Assembly (NCBI GenBank): GCA_031399025.1
Contig: JANNOJ010000043.1
Coordinates: 1 to 27,929, forward strand
DNA length: 27,929 nt
Origin: CBDBZL01 sp031399025
GTDB lineage: Bacteria; Pseudomonadota; Alphaproteobacteria; Sphingomonadales; Sphingomonadaceae
Direction: 5' to 3'
Below, piece after piece: positions 6,460 through 15,917 of the stretch. The position numbers were made by a program, and so were the translations under genes. Below the pieces are notes generated by a model. That model saw nothing but the letters and a program-made list of their open reading frames with translations. It was not told the DNA's origin and searched no databases. The stretch's first letter is position 1. Each line of letters begins with the position of its first letter.

Positions 6460-7869
6460 ATGTCAGCCGCATCGGACATCGTGAAGCGCATCAAGGACGA
6501 GGAGATCGAGTGGGTCGACCTGCGGTTCACCGATCCCAAGGGCAAATGGCAGCATCTGACCATGGTCGCCGGCATCCTGGGCGAGGACGAGCTGGAAGAG
6601 GGCCTGATGTTCGACGGCTCCTCGATCATCGGCTGGAAGACGATCAATGAGAGCGACATGATCCTCAAGCCCGACCTTACCGAGGTGTGGATCGATCCGT
6701 TCTCGGCCACGCCGATGATGATCATCGTGTGCGACATCGTCGAGCCTTCGACGGGCGAGCTGTACTCGCGCGATCCGCGCTCCACCGCCAAGCGCGCCGA
6801 GGCCTTCCTCAAGACCACCGGTGTGGGCGATACCGTCTATGTCGGTCCCGAGGCCGAGTTCTTCATGTTCGACGACGTGCGCTTCGAAGACGGCTACGCC
6901 GGCTCGGGCTACCAGATCGACGACATCGAACTGCCGACCAACACCGGCACCGAGATGGAATCGGGCAATCTGGCGCACCGGCCGCGGGCCAAGGGCGGCT
7001 ATTTCCCGGTGGCGCCGGTCGACAGCGCGGTCGACATTCGCGGCGAGATGGTCTCGACCATGCTCGAAATGGGCCTCCCCTGCGACAAGCACCACCACGA
7101 GGTCGCCGCCGCCCAGCACGAGCTCGGCCTCACCTTCGGCACGCTGGTGCAGACCGCCGACCGGATGCAGATCTACAAGTACGTGGTCCACATGGTCGCC
7201 AACGCCTACGGCAAGACCGCGACCTTCATGGCCAAGCCCATCGCCAAGGACAACGGCTCGGGCATGCACACGCACATCTCGATCTGGGACGGCGGCAAGC
7301 CCACCTTCGCCGGCAACGGCTATGCCGGCCTGTCGGAAACCTGTCTGTTCTTCATCGGCGGCGTCATCAAGCATGCCAAGTCATTGAACGCCTTCACCAA
7401 CCCCACCACCAACAGCTACAAGCGGCTGGTGCCCGGCTACGAGGCGCCGGTGCTGCTGGCCTATTCGGCGCGCAACCGCTCGGCTTCGTGCCGCATCCCC
7501 TATGGCTCGGGCGAGAAGTCGCGCCGGGTGGAGTTCCGCTTCCCCGACGCCATGGCCAATCCGTACCTGTGCTACTCGGCGCTGCTGATGGCGGGCCTCG
7601 ACGGCATCCTGAACCGGATTCACCCGGGCGAGCCGATGGACAAGAACCTCTACGACCTGCCGCCGTCCGAGCTGGCCGAGGTGCCCACCGTATGCGGTTC
7701 CCTGCGTGAGGCGCTCGATTGCCTGATGGCCGACCACGATTACCTGCTGAAGGGCGATGTGTTCACCAAGGACCAGATCGAAGCCTACGTGGAGATCAAG
7801 TGGGAAGAGGTGATGCGCTGGGAGACGACGCCCAGCCCCGTCGAATTCGACATGTATTACAGCAGCTGA
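6460..7869 (+). CDS. glnA: Glutamine synthetase, type I (GSI-beta)
   Basis: Makes glutamine from glutamate, ammonia and ATP as a dodecamer in the cytosol. The 469-residue length is normal. The N-terminal beta-grasp has MFDGSSI; the catalytic domain shows GPEAEFF and DKHHHEVA metal-site segments, the ATP-binding KPIAKDNGSGMH, and the glutamate-binding loop NRSASCRIP. Tyr 398 in NLYDLPPSE is the adenylylation site, so the enzyme is probably controlled by GlnE and, through it, by the neighbouring P-II protein. A strong ribosome-binding site (AAGGAAGG) stands eight bases before ATG 6460. Likely co-transcribed with glnB. Confidence 0.97.
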   Translation: MSAASDIVKRIKDEEIEWVDLRFTDPKGKWQHLTMVAGILGEDELEEGLMFDGSSIIGWKTINESDMILKPDLTEVWIDPFSATPMMIIVCDIVEPSTGELYSRDPRSTAKRAEAFLKTTGVGDTVYVGPEAEFFMFDDVRFEDGYAGSGYQIDDIELPTNTGTEMESGNLAHRPRAKGGYFPVAPVDSAVDIRGEMVSTMLEMGLPCDKHHHEVAAAQHELGLTFGTLVQTADRMQIYKYVVHMVANAYGKTATFMAKPIAKDNGSGMHTHISIWDGGKPTFAGNGYAGLSETCLFFIGGVIKHAKSLNAFTNPTTNSYKRLVPGYEAPVLLAYSARNRSASCRIPYGSGEKSRRVEFRFPDAMANPYLCYSALLMAGLDGILNRIHPGEPMDKNLYDLPPSELAEVPTVCGSLREALDCLMADHDYLLKGDVFTKDQIEAYVEIKWEEVMRWETTPSPVEFDMYYSS

Positions 7870-7889
7870 GCTGATCGCGTTGCAGCAAG

Positions 7890-7913
7890 GGGCGTCCGGG
7901 AGACCGGGCGCCC
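7890..7913 (+). terminator. Strong hairpin after glnA
   Basis: A ten-base-pair stem (with one G-T pair) closed by a GAGA tetraloop begins 20 bases after the glnA stop. No uninterrupted T tract follows, only a scattered T-containing stretch, so it may stabilise the glnBA mRNA 3' end or act as a weak terminator ahead of the lysozyme gene. Confidence 0.5.
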
Positions 7914-8032
7914 GCCCGTCGGTATCGCTCGTTTGCTTCGCCTGCCGACCTGCTGCGCTTATAAAAAGTATTTTCCTACAATGGCTTCTCATGCCAACTG
8001 CGCATCCCTCGAAAGCGATGCGGGGGAAGTGC

Positions 8033-8632
8033 ATGGATCGCAAGCCGGTGTTCGACGCCATCCGCAAGCTGCTCGGCCGCGGGTTCATGCCGCGCGAGGT
8101 GTCGATGATCGATACCGCCATCGACCAGGGCCTCGGCCTGCCCGGTTCCGCCGCCCTGCCCACGCGGATTAGCGACCAGGGCATTGCGCTCGTCAAGCAA
8201 TTCGAGGGCTGCGCCAAGCGCCGACGCGACGGGCAGATCGAGGCCTATCCCGACCCCGGCACCGGCGGCGAGCCGTGGACGATCGGCTGGGGCGCGACGC
8301 ACATGCACGGGCGCAGGGTGCGGCCGGGCGATATCATCTCCCAGGCCGAGGCCGACGCGCTGCTGGTGGAGCATCTCGCCAGCTACTCGGCGCAGGTCTG
8401 CGCCGCGCTCGGCGATGCGCCGACCAGCCAGGCGCAGTTCGATGCCCTGGTGTGCTTCCACTACAACACCGGCGCGATCGCCCGCGCGACGCTGACCAAG
8501 AGGCATTGCGGCGGAGACTGCACCGGCGCCGCCCGCGAATTCGCCCGCTGGAACCGCGCCGGTGGCCGGGTGATGAAGGGCCTGGCGCGCCGCCGGGAGG
8601 CCGAAGCGGCGCTATACCGCTCGGGCAGCTAG
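8033..8632 (+). CDS. Lysozyme, glycoside hydrolase family 24 (phage-endolysin type)
   Basis: A 199-residue muramidase that cuts MurNAc-GlcNAc bonds in peptidoglycan. The GH24 triad is visible in order: Glu in QFEG, Asp in YPDP, Thr in PWTIGWG; between the first two is an insertion rich in Arg/Lys. Downstream, CFHYNTGAI and RWNRAGGRVMKGLARRR match the R21-type endolysin core, complete to the C-terminal helix. ATG 8033 follows GGGGGAAG at a good distance; the open frame reaches back to 7880 but those codons overlap the hairpin. The first 45 residues form a helical, basic extension without a signal peptide or signal-anchor, so export is unclear; phage relatives depend on holin or SAR domains. 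No other phage gene is nearby. It faces tamB tail to tail, 22 bases apart. Confidence 0.88.
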   Translation: MDRKPVFDAIRKLLGRGFMPREVSMIDTAIDQGLGLPGSAALPTRISDQGIALVKQFEGCAKRRRDGQIEAYPDPGTGGEPWTIGWGATHMHGRRVRPGDIISQAEADALLVEHLASYSAQVCAALGDAPTSQAQFDALVCFHYNTGAIARATLTKRHCGGDCTGAAREFARWNRAGGRVMKGLARRREAEAALYRSGS

Positions 8633-8654
8633 GCGGCGCCGCACCACCCGGGCC

Positions 8655-11600
8655 TCAGTAATCCCGGCTGTATTCGGCCGCGACGCTCTGCCGGCCGATC
8701 GTGCTGATGGTGCCGAGCAGCGAGAGCCAGCTGGTCACCCGGAACTCGACCTCGGTGGCGCTGTAATCCGCCCCGTCGGTGATGAGCTCGGCATAGAAGC
8801 GGCGGGTGATGTTCTTGCCCAGCGCCACCGAGGTGCCGCGGTTGAGCGCGGGGTCGGCCGGGACGAGGCGCAGGCGGTCGAGTCCGATAGCGTTTCGCAG
8901 CTGGTTGATCGGCCCCATCCCACCGCCGCCGCGCAGGGACGCGAGCGCCGAGCCGAGCTGGAGCGCGTCGGTGGCCGAAAGCTCGGTCACCGAGCCGCCG
9001 AACAGGATCCGGGCGAGCAGTTCCTCCTCGGGCAGCGCGGGCACCGAGCTGAAGGTGATGTCCGGCTGGAGAGCCGTGCCGCTGACGTTCACGGAGACTT
9101 CGGTGCCGTCGAAGTCGGCCTCCGCCACCAGGTCGATCTGCGGGTTGGGCGCTGTTGCTTCGTCGAACTGGATCCGCCCGCGGCTGATCTCGAAGCGCGC
9201 GCCGGCGAATTCGTAGAAGCCTCGCCGCGGCACGATCTGCACCTGGCCGCCGATCCGCGGATCGTCGGTGGTGCCGCGTAGCCGGATGTCGCCGCGCCAT
9301 TCGCTTTCCAGGCCCATGCCGTCCACTTCGATGTTGTCGTCGGCGCTGACATCGATGAGGTAGCGCCACGGCGAACTCACCGCCGCGGCTGACATGCGGT
9401 CGGGCGGCAGGTTGATCTCGCGCACCGTCACGTTGGGCAGGTCCTCGGTGGCCGCCGCGCTGCCCAGCTGCCAACGCGCTTGGTTGAGGCCGAGCCGCCC
9501 CGCGAGCGTGCCGCCCACACCGTTGGAAACGATGCGCATCGGCCCGGTGACCGTAGCGCCCATGGTCGGCAGATCGAGGATCTCGGCATTGCGCGCGGCC
9601 ATACGCAGGTCGATGCGCGGACCCCGTCCGGCCGACATCTGCGCCAGGTCGACCGTGCCGCTGCCGCTCACCCGCCCGCCGTTCGGCGCCGTACCTGCAA
9701 AGCTGGTGAGGGTGAGGCGCGAACCAGAAAACCGGCCCCGCGCCCGCGCGCCGGAAATGTCGGTTCCGGTCAGCGCGCTCTGGACGCGCAGCGCATCTCC
9801 CGCCAGCGAGCCCTGGACCAGCGGGTTGCCGAGCGAGCCGCGCGCATTGGCCGCCACGTTTACCGGCCCGGTGATGTCGATGAGGTCGATCGCCGCCAGG
9901 CGCCAGAGTGTGGCCGCCGGCCCCTGGTAGCGGAACTGGGCCAACAGGTCGCCGGCGAACAGACGTTCGGTGAGCGTACCACCAGGGGGCATGTTGGCGA
10001 CCCGCCCCTGCAGCCGGCCGTTCACGCTGCCGTCGTCGTCCATAACCGCGCGGACCTGCGCCAACGTGGTCGACAGCTCGGCGACCAGCGCCACGTCGAT
10101 CGGCCGCGAGGTGAGCACGAGACCCGAGCGGGTGAGGTCGTCCACCGTCACCCGCGCCGCGCCGACCGGCTGGCCGTTGGCGTCCGCACGCATCTCGACC
10201 ACGCCTGAGACGGTGCCGCCCAGGCCAAGATCTCCGCCCAAGGCATCGATGAGCGAGAGCGGCATGGCCGACAGGCTGACCGTGCCCGCCATCGGCTGAG
10301 TGCCGCCCATCCGGCCCTCGACCAGCGTGAAGCCGCCGGCATAGCCGATCTGCGTCCGGGCGAGCTGCCAGCCGCCATCGGAGGTGCGGGTGAGCACGGC
10401 CCGGCGCGGCATGATGATGTCGCGCCCGGCATACTCGCCGCGCGCCGCGACCGCGATCCGCTCGGGCGCCACCTGGCCGCCCACCAGCAGCTCGAAGCGG
10501 CTGCCGCGCTGGCCGGCAATGGCGGCATCGAAGGTGCCGGTGCCGTCGGTGATCTGCGCCTGCGCGGCCAAACGGCGCAGAAACAGCGAGCCGTAGCCGA
10601 GCCCGGCGAGGCGGGTGTTCCCCTGGATCGTCCAGCCGCCATTACCGATGAAGCCGGTGGCATCGAACGTGCCCTGGTTGATCGCCAGCGGCGTGGCGCC
10701 GCCGAAGCGGGCATTGGCGAACGTGATGTCGGCCTCGAACGCCTGGCCGCCTCCGCGGGTGGCGAGCGCGAGCGTGCCATCGACCCCGCCGCGGGCGAAT
10801 TGCAGCGTCCCCGCCACGCCGCCGTCGGCCAACGCCAGATTGCCGGTGACCCGAGTCGCGGAAACATCGAAGCGTTCGATGCCGATGCGGATGTCGCCCT
10901 GCTCGGGGATGGTCAGGTTCACCAGCCCGGCGAACGGCCCGAGCAGCGAGCCGCCCTCGGTCTCTATTCGAAAACCCTCATCGGTCGGCGAGAGCGCCAC
11001 GCGCACATCGGCAAGGCCCGCGGCGGGCAGGGGATCGGCGAACACCAGCACCGCGCGCGGGCCGTCGGCCGCCATCTCTCCCTCGACCGTGAACGCACCA
11101 TACTGGGTATGGCTGCCGCGCCCGGCGAGCGTGGTCCGGCCCTCCGCCACCCGCCCATCGAGGGTGAGCTGCAGCAGCGGCGCGGTGACGCGGGCGTTGC
11201 GAAAGACGATCGGCGTGGCCTCGCCCAGCGTCACCCCGCCGCGGAAGCGGATCGGCTGGCCGGTGAGATTGACCAGCGTGTCGTTGGTGACGTTGCGCAC
11301 GGCTCCTTCGACATCGGCGGACAGGCGCCAGGGCGCGCCGCCGAACGCGAAGCGGATGCCGGCGCGCGCATCCACCGTGCCGATGCCGTCGAAGGCGAGG
11401 CCCTGCGCCGCGACCGGCCCAGCCAGCCCGATCACTCCGCGGGCGAGGTCGGCCTGAAGCGCCAGGTCGGCAGTCAGGCCCTGGAAGCGGATGGCCAGGT
11501 CGTCCGAGAGGACACGGTCTCCGGCATAGACGATCGTGCCGCGAACCGTGCCGTCCACCAGCCGCGGATCGGCCAGCTGGTTGCCGCTGACGATGCGTGA

Positions 11601-12884
11601 AACGGTGGCGTTGAGCGGCAGGGTGAAGCGAGTCCCGTCGTAGGTCAGCGTGCCGCGCTGGGCGAGGCCCCGCACGATCGTGCCGTTGGCATTCAGCTCC
11701 CCAATGGTGAGCACGTGGGGCACGGTGAAATCGGCGAACGGCCCGTCGAGCCGCGCCTGGAGGCCGGCATCCTCGAGCGTGATCGCTTCGCCGAACAGCG
11801 CGGGGTCGGTGAGGCGAGCAGCCACGGTGACGCGGCGAAAGACATTCTGGCCAAGGTCGATCGCCCCGCGCGCATCGGCTTCGACGGCGCGGCCGCGCAG
11901 CGCGAAGCTGCCGGTGAGCACGCTGTCCGCCAGCCGACCGCGCGCATCCAGGCCCACGCTCGCGCCCAAGGCGTCGGCCGGCAGCCCCGCGAGGTACGGG
12001 CCCGGGCGCACCTGGCCGGCGATGCGGTATTCGCCCTCGCGATTGGTAATCGCCAGGTCAGCGAGGTCGGCACCGCCCTGCACTGCGTCGAACCGGCCGC
12101 GCCAGCCGGTCCAGGTGCCATCGCCCGCGAGGCGAATCGCCAGGTCTTCTTCGGCGCCGATCAGCGCGGCAAGGAAGCCGCCGGCCGGCGCGCGATAATC
12201 GAGATCGAGGTCGAAGCGGTTGCCGTCGGGCTCGGCATAGACCAGCGCGTCGAACACGTCGCCGCCGCCCAGTTCGCCCTCGGCATCGAGGAACACCAGG
12301 CCCTCGCGGATGTCGGTGCGGGCGCGAAAGTCGATCACCCGCGCATCGCCGATCATGCCTTGCGCGATGGTGAGGTCGTCGATCACCAGCCGGTCGATGC
12401 GGATGTCGAAATCGGGCAGCGTGGGCGCGTCGGGATCGCCGGGGATCAATTCGGGTGCGGCATAGAGCGTGCCGCCGGTGAGCACCAGCGCGCGGATGTC
12501 GAGCCCGCTCCACACGAAGCGGTAAGGCCGCCAATTGAGGTCGACCTGGGGCACTTCGAGAAACAGCACGCCGTCCGCATCGCGGAAGCGCACGTCGTTG
12601 AGCGTGGCGCTCCACAGGATGGAGCCCTCGATCTCGCCCACCTCGACCGAGAGGCCCGAGGCGGGGGCGTAGCTGGTGATCTGATCGACGATGAACTGAC
12701 GCCCGGGCGCGGTATGCAGGAAGCCGATCAACACCACAATCAGCGCCAGGAGGGCCAGCAGGGCGATGCCGAGCCAGCGGGCGATCCGCCCTGAGAGGGC
12801 GTGTTGGCGGGTTTCGGCACCCGTGCCCTGCAGATTGGCCGGCAAATCGGGACCCGGCCGATCGTCTACCGTGTCCGCCGCCAT
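8655..12884 (-). CDS. tamB: Translocation and assembly module inner-membrane component TamB
   Basis: A 1409-residue AsmA-like bridge protein that spans the periplasm and works with TamA in outer-membrane protein insertion and, in other species, phospholipid transport. One membrane anchor lies at about residues 36-60; the body is a long run of beta-strand repeats with regular Gly-Thr/Asp patterns, forming a hydrophobic groove. The C-terminal DUF490 domain is recognisable from about residue 1150: GGQVQIVPRRGFYEF, then RGRIQFD, then LPEEELLARILFG and a closing RDY. ATG 12884 shares its first base with the tamA stop (TGATG), indicating coupled translation. No interruption is seen across 4.2 kb. 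Its 3' end converges on the lysozyme gene without an obvious terminator. Confidence 0.95.
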   Translation of the reverse strand: MAADTVDDRPGPDLPANLQGTGAETRQHALSGRIARWLGIALLALLALIVVLIGFLHTAPGRQFIVDQITSYAPASGLSVEVGEIEGSILWSATLNDVRFRDADGVLFLEVPQVDLNWRPYRFVWSGLDIRALVLTGGTLYAAPELIPGDPDAPTLPDFDIRIDRLVIDDLTIAQGMIGDARVIDFRARTDIREGLVFLDAEGELGGGDVFDALVYAEPDGNRFDLDLDYRAPAGGFLAALIGAEEDLAIRLAGDGTWTGWRGRFDAVQGGADLADLAITNREGEYRIAGQVRPGPYLAGLPADALGASVGLDARGRLADSVLTGSFALRGRAVEADARGAIDLGQNVFRRVTVAARLTDPALFGEAITLEDAGLQARLDGPFADFTVPHVLTIGELNANGTIVRGLAQRGTLTYDGTRFTLPLNATVSRIVSGNQLADPRLVDGTVRGTIVYAGDRVLSDDLAIRFQGLTADLALQADLARGVIGLAGPVAAQGLAFDGIGTVDARAGIRFAFGGAPWRLSADVEGAVRNVTNDTLVNLTGQPIRFRGGVTLGEATPIVFRNARVTAPLLQLTLDGRVAEGRTTLAGRGSHTQYGAFTVEGEMAADGPRAVLVFADPLPAAGLADVRVALSPTDEGFRIETEGGSLLGPFAGLVNLTIPEQGDIRIGIERFDVSATRVTGNLALADGGVAGTLQFARGGVDGTLALATRGGGQAFEADITFANARFGGATPLAINQGTFDATGFIGNGGWTIQGNTRLAGLGYGSLFLRRLAAQAQITDGTGTFDAAIAGQRGSRFELLVGGQVAPERIAVAARGEYAGRDIIMPRRAVLTRTSDGGWQLARTQIGYAGGFTLVEGRMGGTQPMAGTVSLSAMPLSLIDALGGDLGLGGTVSGVVEMRADANGQPVGAARVTVDDLTRSGLVLTSRPIDVALVAELSTTLAQVRAVMDDDGSVNGRLQGRVANMPPGGTLTERLFAGDLLAQFRYQGPAATLWRLAAIDLIDITGPVNVAANARGSLGNPLVQGSLAGDALRVQSALTGTDISGARARGRFSGSRLTLTSFAGTAPNGGRVSGSGTVDLAQMSAGRGPRIDLRMAARNAEILDLPTMGATVTGPMRIVSNGVGGTLAGRLGLNQARWQLGSAAATEDLPNVTVREINLPPDRMSAAAVSSPWRYLIDVSADDNIEVDGMGLESEWRGDIRLRGTTDDPRIGGQVQIVPRRGFYEFAGARFEISRGRIQFDEATAPNPQIDLVAEADFDGTEVSVNVSGTALQPDITFSSVPALPEEELLARILFGGSVTELSATDALQLGSALASLRGGGGMGPINQLRNAIGLDRLRLVPADPALNRGTSVALGKNITRRFYAELITDGADYSATEVEFRVTSWLSLLGTISTIGRQSVAAEYSRDY

Positions 12885-15046
12885 CAGAACGCCTGCCCCA
12901 GGCCGACATAGACGGCCACCGGCGAATCGCCCGGGCCGGGGTTGAGCGGCACGGCGACATCCAGGCGGATCGGACCGAAGCTGCTGTGGTAGCGCACGCC
13001 GATGCCCGCGCCGAACTGGATCTCGGCGAAATCGGGCGTGGTGCCGCTGCCCACCGAGCCCGCATCGACGAACGGCACCACGGCGATCGCCCCGTCCATG
13101 AACCCGGTGCGGATCCGCGCCTCGAGCGAGAGTTCGACCAGCGAGCGGCCCCCGGTGGGATCGCCTTCCGAATTCTGCGGGCCGATTTCCTGGTAGCCGT
13201 AGCCGCGCACCGAGCCGCCGCCGCCGGCATAGAGCCGGCGCGAGGGGGCGATATCGTCGATCCCGGCGCCTGGAATGCTCGCGACCCGCCCGCGGCCGGC
13301 GATGACCACCCGCTCGGTGACCCGCTGGTAGTAGCGCGCGTCGATCTCGCTGCGCAGGTAGAAGCTTTGCGCCCCATCGGTCCGCGACACCTCGGGCGAC
13401 AGGCGGGTGGCGAGGCGGAAACCCTGGGTGGGATCGAGCAGATTGTCGGAGGTGTCGAGCTGCGCGTAGAGCGGGATGGCGGCGATGAAGAAGGTCTGGC
13501 GGGGGCCGAAATCGCCGTCAGCATCGGCCTCGCGCTCGCCCGTGGCGACGAGCTCGAGCCCGACCGACCAGCTGAACGGCTTCTGGAACAGCAGGTTGCT
13601 CACCCGCTCGAAGGTGCCCACCAACGAGACGGTGCGCGCGTCGTAGGCGTCGTAATCGAGCGTGCTGGCGAAGGCGTCGAGGGTGAGGATCTTGTCGCGG
13701 CCGGTGAAATTGTTCTTCCGGAAGGTGACGCCCGCCAGCTGTTCCTGCGTGCCCAGGATGCCGCGGATGCGCAGCAGGCCCTCGGGCGGGAACAGGTTGC
13801 GGTGCTCCCAGCTGCCTTCCAGGCGGATGCCTTCCTCGGTGCCGTAGCCGATCGAGCCCGCCAGCGTGCGCAGCGGCGCCCGGGTGACGTCGACCTGCAT
13901 GTCCACGGTGCCCGGCTGGCCGCCCGCCGGCTCCGCGACCGCGACCGGGGTGATGGTGACGCTGCCGACCAGGCCGGTGGCCAGGATCGCCTGGCGCAGG
14001 TCGAGCTCGTCGCTGCGCATGTACAGGTCGCCGGGCTCGAAGCGGGCGATGTCGGCCAGGTGCTCGCCCGACAGGAACTCGGGGTCCGAGCTGATTACGG
14101 TGCCGAACCTGTACTTGCCGCCGGGCGCGACCGGCATGGTCACGTCGCCCTGGGCCCGCGCGTGGTCGACCAGGATCTCGGGATCCTCGATGGCCGCAAA
14201 GGGATAGCCGTTCTCGCCCAGCGCCAGGTCGAGGTCGAAGCGTTCGGTCTCGATCGGGTCCATCAGCAGCGGCTCGCCGGGGAACACGCCATAGGTCTCG
14301 CGCAGCAGCGGGAAATCCTCGCCGGTCTGATCGAGCGCGCCAAGGTCAACCGCGCCGATCGTGTATTGCGGGCCGGGGATGACGTCGAACCGGACGGCCG
14401 AGCGATCGTCCTCGGTTTCACCCGCCGTCACCTCGCCCGGCTGGATGCCCGCGACCGAGCGGATGACCTGTGCGTCGTAATAGCCGTAGACCCGCAGCAT
14501 GCGGTTGAGCAGCGCCTCGTCCTCGCGCCCCTGGGCGGCGAGGCGGGCGACATTGTCCTCGTCTTCCAGCGTTTCGATCGAGGAGAGCGACTTGAAACGG
14601 TCGAGAAAGGCATCGGTATAGGGGAACAGCGCCTGGTCGGTGGGGAAGGAAAGCACCAGTTCGTCGGATATCTCGACATCGGTACCCTCCGGCAGTTGGG
14701 GCAGGACGTCGTCGAACTCGGCCAACTCGATCGCCTCCTCGGGCGCCAGTGGCGCGAGCTGCGGCAGCTCGATGTCCTCGGGCCAGGGCACCGTGATCAG
14801 CGGCATGTCGGCCATCGGCGCGGCGGCGTCGAACTCCAGCTCGGCCACGGCATCGGCTGGATCGGTGGCCGCCTCGTCGGCGGGCAGGCCCTGCTGCGCC
14901 CAGGCTTCCGGATTGGCCACCGCCTCGTCGGGGATCAGCTCCTCGAGCGTGAGCGGCGCCTCGATATCCTGCGCCGCCAAGGGCCCGGTGAGGCACGGCG
15001 CGACGACCGAAAGGAGGGCCACGATCGCGCCCGCACTGCTTCGCAT
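12884..15046 (-). CDS. tamA: Outer-membrane assembly factor TamA (BamA/Omp85 family)
   Basis: A 720-residue Omp85 protein. ATG 15046 gives a signal peptide ending at about residue 25 (LAA); the longer open frame upstream is antisense overlap into bpt. Residues 26-130 are a strongly acidic, Pro/Glu/Ala-rich segment not present in the 577-residue E. coli protein. POTRA domains follow to about residue 335, and the C-terminal 16-strand barrel begins near LAGSIGYGT. The lid-lock motif VRGYGYQ, which marks loop 6 of Omp85 barrels, is present, and the chain ends in a C-terminal phenylalanine as expected for BAM-recognised barrels. It lies 19 bases after bpt and is fused translationally to tamB by a one-base overlap. 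Confidence 0.94.
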   Translation of the reverse strand: MRSSAGAIVALLSVVAPCLTGPLAAQDIEAPLTLEELIPDEAVANPEAWAQQGLPADEAATDPADAVAELEFDAAAPMADMPLITVPWPEDIELPQLAPLAPEEAIELAEFDDVLPQLPEGTDVEISDELVLSFPTDQALFPYTDAFLDRFKSLSSIETLEDEDNVARLAAQGREDEALLNRMLRVYGYYDAQVIRSVAGIQPGEVTAGETEDDRSAVRFDVIPGPQYTIGAVDLGALDQTGEDFPLLRETYGVFPGEPLLMDPIETERFDLDLALGENGYPFAAIEDPEILVDHARAQGDVTMPVAPGGKYRFGTVISSDPEFLSGEHLADIARFEPGDLYMRSDELDLRQAILATGLVGSVTITPVAVAEPAGGQPGTVDMQVDVTRAPLRTLAGSIGYGTEEGIRLEGSWEHRNLFPPEGLLRIRGILGTQEQLAGVTFRKNNFTGRDKILTLDAFASTLDYDAYDARTVSLVGTFERVSNLLFQKPFSWSVGLELVATGEREADADGDFGPRQTFFIAAIPLYAQLDTSDNLLDPTQGFRLATRLSPEVSRTDGAQSFYLRSEIDARYYQRVTERVVIAGRGRVASIPGAGIDDIAPSRRLYAGGGGSVRGYGYQEIGPQNSEGDPTGGRSLVELSLEARIRTGFMDGAIAVVPFVDAGSVGSGTTPDFAEIQFGAGIGVRYHSSFGPIRLDVAVPLNPGPGDSPVAVYVGLGQAF

Positions 15047-15065
15047 TGGATTGAGGCGGCGCTTG

Positions 15066-15917
15066 TCAGGCGATCCGATATTGGCCCTGGCCGCCAGGGG
15101 TGCCGTCCTTGCCGCCGCCGTCGACCTCGAGGGCATCACCCCGCTGGCGGCCAGCCGCGCCGGCGATGAAGCCGGTCTGCTCGGCATCGGACATGCGCAC
15201 CCAGCCGTTCTGGCCAAGCCGCTCGATCGGGCGGTATCGCACCTTGTACTGCATCGCCCGGGCCCCTTCGACCCAGTAGCCCAGGTACACGTAGGGCAGC
15301 CCCGCAGCCGCCGCGCGCCGGATGTGGTCGAGGATGACGTAGTTTCCAAGCCCGCTTCGCGCCTCATGTTCCGGGTCGTAGAAACTGTAGATCATCGACA
15401 ACCCATCCCCCTGCCGGTCGGTCAGGCAGGCCGCGACCAGCCGGCCGGGCCTGCATCCTGCAGAAGGTTCTCTATATTCAACCACGTAGCTGGAAACATT
15501 GGTGTGTTCCACCATGTCCGCATAATCGACCTCGTCCATCGCTGCCATGCCCCCGCCGGGGTGCCGCTGCGACAGGTAGCGCTGCAGCAGGTCGAACTGC
15601 TCGCCGGTCGCCCAGGGGCGGCATTCGGCGCTGGCGAGATCGGCATGGCGCTTGAGATCGCGCCGCTGGGTGGCCGAGGGGCGGAATTCGGCGGCCACCA
15701 CCCGCACCGAGACGCAGGACCGGCAGTCGAGGCACGAGGGGCGATAGGCGACGGTCTGGCTGCGGCGAAAGCCGATCCGCCCCAACGCATCGTTGAGCGG
15801 TTCGGCGTGCGGTCCCTTGAGCTCGGTGAACACCTTGCGCTCGGTCCGGCCCGGCAGATAGGGACACGGCGCCGGACTGGTGACGAAGAATCTCGGAAAT
15901 CTCACAGGTGCCGTCAC
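15066..15917 (-). CDS. bpt: Aspartate/glutamate leucyltransferase (arginyltransferase family)
   Basis: Transfers leucine from Leu-tRNA to proteins starting with Asp or Glu, making them N-degron substrates for ClpS-ClpAP; the bacterial Bpt type is suggested by CPYLPGR near the N-terminus. The cysteine-bearing CLDCRSC, the SMIYSFYDPEH stretch and YLGYWV-x-GARAMQYK core of the acetyltransferase-like fold are all intact. GTG 15917 follows GAGAGG; a second GTG at 15905 is possible. The C-terminal 35 residues after the conserved core are a Gly-rich tail. Leu versus Arg specificity cannot be read with certainty. It heads bpt-tamA-tamB and lies 184 bases downstream of the threonine dehydratase. Confidence 0.92.
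   Translation of the reverse strand: MTAPVRFPRFFVTSPAPCPYLPGRTERKVFTELKGPHAEPLNDALGRIGFRRSQTVAYRPSCLDCRSCVSVRVVAAEFRPSATQRRDLKRHADLASAECRPWATGEQFDLLQRYLSQRHPGGGMAAMDEVDYADMVEHTNVSSYVVEYREPSAGCRPGRLVAACLTDRQGDGLSMIYSFYDPEHEARSGLGNYVILDHIRRAAAAGLPYVYLGYWVEGARAMQYKVRYRPIERLGQNGWVRMSDAEQTGFIAGAAGRQRGDALEVDGGGKDGTPGGQGQYRIA

Noticed and set aside
12986..15169. 727-residue open frame on the plus strand opposite tamA
   Set aside because: Antisense of a clear Omp85 protein; composition rich in Arg, Asp and Gly with no recognisable domain.
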